Source of the DNA: Ruminococcus sp.
Lineage (GTDB): Bacteria; Bacillota; Clostridia; Oscillospirales; Ruminococcaceae
Assembly (NCBI GenBank): GCA_029062165.1
Contig: JAIDQQ010000020.1
Location: forward strand, 82,243 to 146,242
Direction of reading: 5' to 3'
Length of the DNA: 64,000 bases
In this document: piece by piece, positions 60,948 through 64,000 of the stretch
How the letters are laid out: every line of letters starts with the position of its first letter
Position numbering within the stretch: position 1 is the first letter of the stretch
The notes under the pieces: model-generated
Databases searched by the model: none
What the model was told of the DNA's origin: nothing
Seen by the model: the letters and a program-made list of their open reading frames with translations, nothing else
Translations under genes and position numbers: made by a program

Positions 60948-63900
60948 GTGGAAGTATTCAGACTTCAGGCGGAAATTTCGCTGAATTTAAGGGAATTTGA
61001 GGAGAATTTAGGCAAGGCGAAAAAGGGTTTTGCTTCGATATTTGATAATTTAAAGGTGCGCACACCTGCTCCGGAAGTGTCCGCTCCTGACGGTGAACCG
61101 ATAAAAAACTTTGTCGACGATACAAAGGCAAATGTCGCAAACATGACCGAACACATAGGAGCGTCGCTTAAACAATTCCCGTCTAAAATCGGCGAATCTT
61201 TTAAAAATATCGCCGGAACGGTCGGTGGATTCCTCGCTGAAATTCCGGCGAAAGTTACAGAAATTTTCAACAATACTGTTAAGATTGTACAAAATATTTC
61301 CTCGATAGGCGTCGATTTTCTGAAAGAATCGGTTTCCGCCGGTGCGGATTTCGATAAAAGTATGGCACAGGTCGCCGCCACGATGGGAAAATCCGTTGAA
61401 GAAGTAGCCGGTCTGCGTGATTTTGCGCTTGAAATGGGCAATTCCACGGCATTTTCCGCCACGGAATCCGCCGACGCCCTCAACTACATGGCACTCGCCG
61501 GATACGATGCGGAAACTTCAATGAAAATGCTCCCGAACGTGCTGAATTTGGCTTCAGCAGGCGGAATTTCGCTCGCCGACGCCTCGGACATGGTCACGGA
61601 TTCGCAGTCCGCACTGGGTCTCACACTCGACGAAACCGCCGAATTAGTCGATAAAATGGCGGCTGCCTCGGCGAACTCGAACACCTCGGTGGCACAGCTC
61701 GGCGAAGCGATTCTGACCGTCGGCGGAACTGCCAAAAAATTACAGGGCGGAACGACCGAATTAGGCGTAATACTGGGAATTTTGGCGGATAACGGCATCA
61801 AGGGGGCGGAGGGCGGAACGGCTCTGCGAAATATGCTCAATTCGCTGATTTCACCGACCACCGAAGCCTCGAAAATGCTCGATTCTATGGGAATTTCGCT
61901 CTATGACCAAGCCGGAAATATGCGGTCTCTCAACGACGTTTTCCTCGAACTCCGTGCCGGTATGGACGGTCTCGCCACGCAGGCGGAGCGTGACCAAGTT
62001 CTGACCACGATTTTTAACGCCCGTGACCTTAAATCCGCCGAGGCTCTGCTTTCAAACGTCGGCGACCGTTTTGACGATTTATCCCGAAAAATAGCCGATT
62101 CTGACGGCTCCGCCAAGGCAATGGCGGACACCCAGCTTGACAATCTCGCTGGCGACGTGACGCTTTTTCAATCCGCTCTTGAGGGCGTGAAAATTTCGAT
62201 TTCCGACAAGGTAACACCTGCTCTCCGTGACGCCGTCCAGACCGGAACGAAAGGGCTTGAAAGGGTCACACTTGCCTTAAAATCGGCAAATTTTGACACC
62301 GCTATGATACGTCTTGTAAAGCTGATTCAGCCTACAATCGACGATATAATTAAAAAAATTATCGAATATATACCGGAAATAGTAAAAATTGTTACCTCTT
62401 TAACACAAGCTTTTCAACAGATTTTGTTAAAAAATATGCCTGTAATCGCTGAATCCGCCGTGAAACTCATCACAGAATTTGTCGCCGGAATCTCCCAGAA
62501 TGCCGGTACGGCAGTAGGCGAATTTGCCGGAATACTGGGAAAAATCGCCGATTTTCTGAAAAATTCCGCACCTCAACTGATTTCCGCTGGAATTGACATG
62601 GTACTTTCGATTATTGCCGGTTTACGCTCCGGCGGTGAGGAAATTTCCCGAAATATAGCGGAAATTCTTGCCGTTGTCGTCGATTCGGTTGCAAAAATTC
62701 TGCCGTCTCTCGTGACGGTCATCGCCGAAACCGTCGGAATTTTAGGCGGAGTTCTCATTGAATCATTGCCGGAAATTGCCGATTCTACGGCAAAAATCAT
62801 CGAAAAAATAGGAAATACCCTCGTTGAATCTCTTCCGGAATTGTTTGATTCTGCTAACCAGATTATAGCTTTTATAAGCACGTCCATTACTGACAATCTG
62901 CCACAAATTCTATCGGTTTCACTTGATATTATTATGCATATTGCCAACGGAATTATCGACAGTCTGCCACTGCTTATTGAATCCGCTGTAGAAATTATAG
63001 AAACTTTAAGCCTGTTTATAGCCGAAAATTTACCGTCACTCATACCGACGGTAACACAGATAATAATTAAAATTGCAGACATATTAACAAATCCGTCAAC
63101 ACTCGGACGCCTTGTCAACTCCGGACTGTCCATCATAGTGACATTGGCTCAAGCCCTCGTCGACGCCCTGCCCGAACTGCTGAAAGCCGTGCCGAAAATC
63201 GTCGACAACATAGTGACAATAATCGCCGAAAATCTGCCAAAAATCGTCAATTCGGGAATAGAAATCATCGCAACGCTGGGCGGATTCCTCATAAATCCCG
63301 AAAATCTGCGAATTATCGGCGACGGCGGAAAGGAAATCCTGCTCTCCCTGATTCGTGGAATTAAAAGTCTTTTCGGCGAACTGGCGGGAATCGCAGGCGG
63401 AATTATGGGCGAAATTAAGGCAAATATCGGCGATTTGTATGATTCCGGCGTGGATATGATTAAAAGTTTTATCGACGGCGTGAAGGATAAGGCAAAACAT
63501 TTAATTGAAGAAATTAAAAATATTGCGTCCGGAATTGCCCAATATATCGGCTTTTCTGAGCCTGATAAAGGTCCGCTGTCAAATTTTCATACTTTCGCAC
63601 CCGATATGATAAATCTTTTTACTAAAGGTATTAAAGATAATAAAAAATCAATTATCAGCGAAACAAAAAGTATTGCTACGTCAATTAAAAAAACTCTCGG
63701 TGTACCCGTCGATATTCCGCAACCAAACACAGAATTTACCGATATTAAGCCGGAAATATCGGTGACAACCAAATTAATTGATGACTGTCGATTATACGAC
63801 TATTTACCCGAATGTGTCGTTGAAATGCCGGTCAATTTGGACATCCATAAACCCGACGCCAGTCAATTATACGACTATTTACCCGAATATGTCGCTGAAA

Positions 63901-64000
63901 TGTCAGTCAATCTGGACTTCCGAAAACCCGACGCCAGTCAATTATACGACTATTTACCCGAATATGTCGCTGAAATGTCAGTCAATCTGGACTTCCGAAA
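60948..64000 (+). CDS. Tape measure protein (TP901-type), runs off the window
   Basis: More than 1017 aa with no stop in the window. It starts at GTG 60948; AGGGAGG lies 13 bp upstream, which is long. Residues 130-420 form a TP901 tape measure core (FDKSMAQVAATMGKSVEEVA, STAFSATESADALNYMALAG). From about 440 to 830 it consists of hydrophobic helices repeating ESLPEI-type units (SLPEIADSTAKIIEKIGNTL), likely membrane-active or coiled segments. At the end are three nearly identical 25-residue repeats, beginning near 63776. It sets tail length and helps DNA entry. Confidence 0.88.
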   Translation, partial: MEVFRLQAEISLNLREFEENLGKAKKGFASIFDNLKVRTPAPEVSAPDGEPIKNFVDDTKANVANMTEHIGASLKQFPSKIGESFKNIAGTVGGFLAEIPAKVTEIFNNTVKIVQNISSIGVDFLKESVSAGADFDKSMAQVAATMGKSVEEVAGLRDFALEMGNSTAFSATESADALNYMALAGYDAETSMKMLPNVLNLASAGGISLADASDMVTDSQSALGLTLDETAELVDKMAAASANSNTSVAQLGEAILTVGGTAKKLQGGTTELGVILGILADNGIKGAEGGTALRNMLNSLISPTTEASKMLDSMGISLYDQAGNMRSLNDVFLELRAGMDGLATQAERDQVLTTIFNARDLKSAEALLSNVGDRFDDLSRKIADSDGSAKAMADTQLDNLAGDVTLFQSALEGVKISISDKVTPALRDAVQTGTKGLERVTLALKSANFDTAMIRLVKLIQPTIDDIIKKIIEYIPEIVKIVTSLTQAFQQILLKNMPVIAESAVKLITEFVAGISQNAGTAVGEFAGILGKIADFLKNSAPQLISAGIDMVLSIIAGLRSGGEEISRNIAEILAVVVDSVAKILPSLVTVIAETVGILGGVLIESLPEIADSTAKIIEKIGNTLVESLPELFDSANQIIAFISTSITDNLPQILSVSLDIIMHIANGIIDSLPLLIESAVEIIETLSLFIAENLPSLIPTVTQIIIKIADILTNPSTLGRLVNSGLSIIVTLAQALVDALPELLKAVPKIVDNIVTIIAENLPKIVNSGIEIIATLGGFLINPENLRIIGDGGKEILLSLIRGIKSLFGELAGIAGGIMGEIKANIGDLYDSGVDMIKSFIDGVKDKAKHLIEEIKNIASGIAQYIGFSEPDKGPLSNFHTFAPDMINLFTKGIKDNKKSIISETKSIATSIKKTLGVPVDIPQPNTEFTDIKPEISVTTKLIDDCRLYDYLPECVVEMPVNLDIHKPDASQLYDYLPEYVAEMSVNLDFRKPDASQLYDYLPEYVAEMSVNLDFR
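63776..64000 (+). repeat. 75-bp tandem repeats in the tape measure gene
   Basis: Three units with a 75-bp period; the shared block ATTATACGACTATTTACCCG begins at 63791, 63866 and 63941. Units 2 and 3 are identical, unit 1 has diverged. Each codes for a 25-residue unit with QLYDYLPEYVAEMSVNLDF. The array may continue beyond the window. Confidence 0.9.

Noticed and set aside
60965..63500. Several minus-strand open frames of 80-187 codons
   Set aside because: They lie opposite the tape measure gene, whose repetitive codon use leaves the other strand open. None has a ribosome binding site or a recognisable product.

Overview
The window looks like a chromosome segment of a low-GC, anaerobic, fibre-degrading member of the Firmicutes, most likely Ruminococcus or a close relative in the Oscillospiraceae. 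The evidence is two secreted enzymes with C-terminal type I dockerins (a GH8 endoglucanase and an SGNH/GDSL esterase), two further dockerin proteins, a spoIIGA-sigE sporulation pair, and AT-rich intergenic DNA with near-consensus sigma-A promoters spaced 17 bp.

Layout. 1-2.1 kb: the first codons of pgk (minus) and a Maf/DUF1015 fusion. 2.1-7.1 kb: two WYL-domain regulators and a DUF3592-like membrane protein (minus), then about 600 bp of tandem hairpin elements followed by a TROVE/vWA (DUF2828, Ro60-like) gene (plus). I consider this the most interesting locus. 7.1-12 kb: sigE, spoIIGA, a DEAD-box helicase and a metY-type enzyme. 12.1-14.1 kb: a second sulfhydrylase preceded by three tandem promoter-RNA-terminator units. 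14.1-22.7 kb: an SDR enzyme, then a 7.3 kb segment (hybrid sensor kinase, dockerin esterase, dockerin GH8) whose two ends cut an AraC gene in two, which suggests an inversion. 22.8-30.5 kb: a recJ-rel-MBL-hemZ-rlmD operon. 30.7-37.3 kb: a RelE/RHH toxin-antitoxin pair, an ASCH protein with a phosphoesterase, an ECF sigma factor with a Thr-rich membrane protein, and two paralogous dockerin proteins. 37.3-42.1 kb: an FMN riboswitch and the riboflavin operon ribD-ribE-ribBA-(membrane protein)-ribH-HAD phosphatase. 42.2-50.4 kb: a MacB-like ABC protein, ppa-prs, a sugar-binding-like GGDEF protein and dCMP deaminase with a partly duplicated 3' end.

50.9-64 kb: the head and tail module of a siphovirus-like prophage, all on the plus strand: a Mor-like activator, a small-terminase-like protein, a NusG N-terminal domain protein, large terminase, portal, minor head, scaffold, capsid, head-tail connectors, tail tube, frameshifted tail chaperone and tape measure (runs off the end). 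No integrase or attachment site is visible.

Across the host part the 9-mer GGAGCAGGT and near variants occur far more often than base composition would give, in both orientations, in genes and between them; they are scarce in the prophage. This looks like a genome signature such as an uptake or Chi-like sequence. All motif counts here were made by eye.
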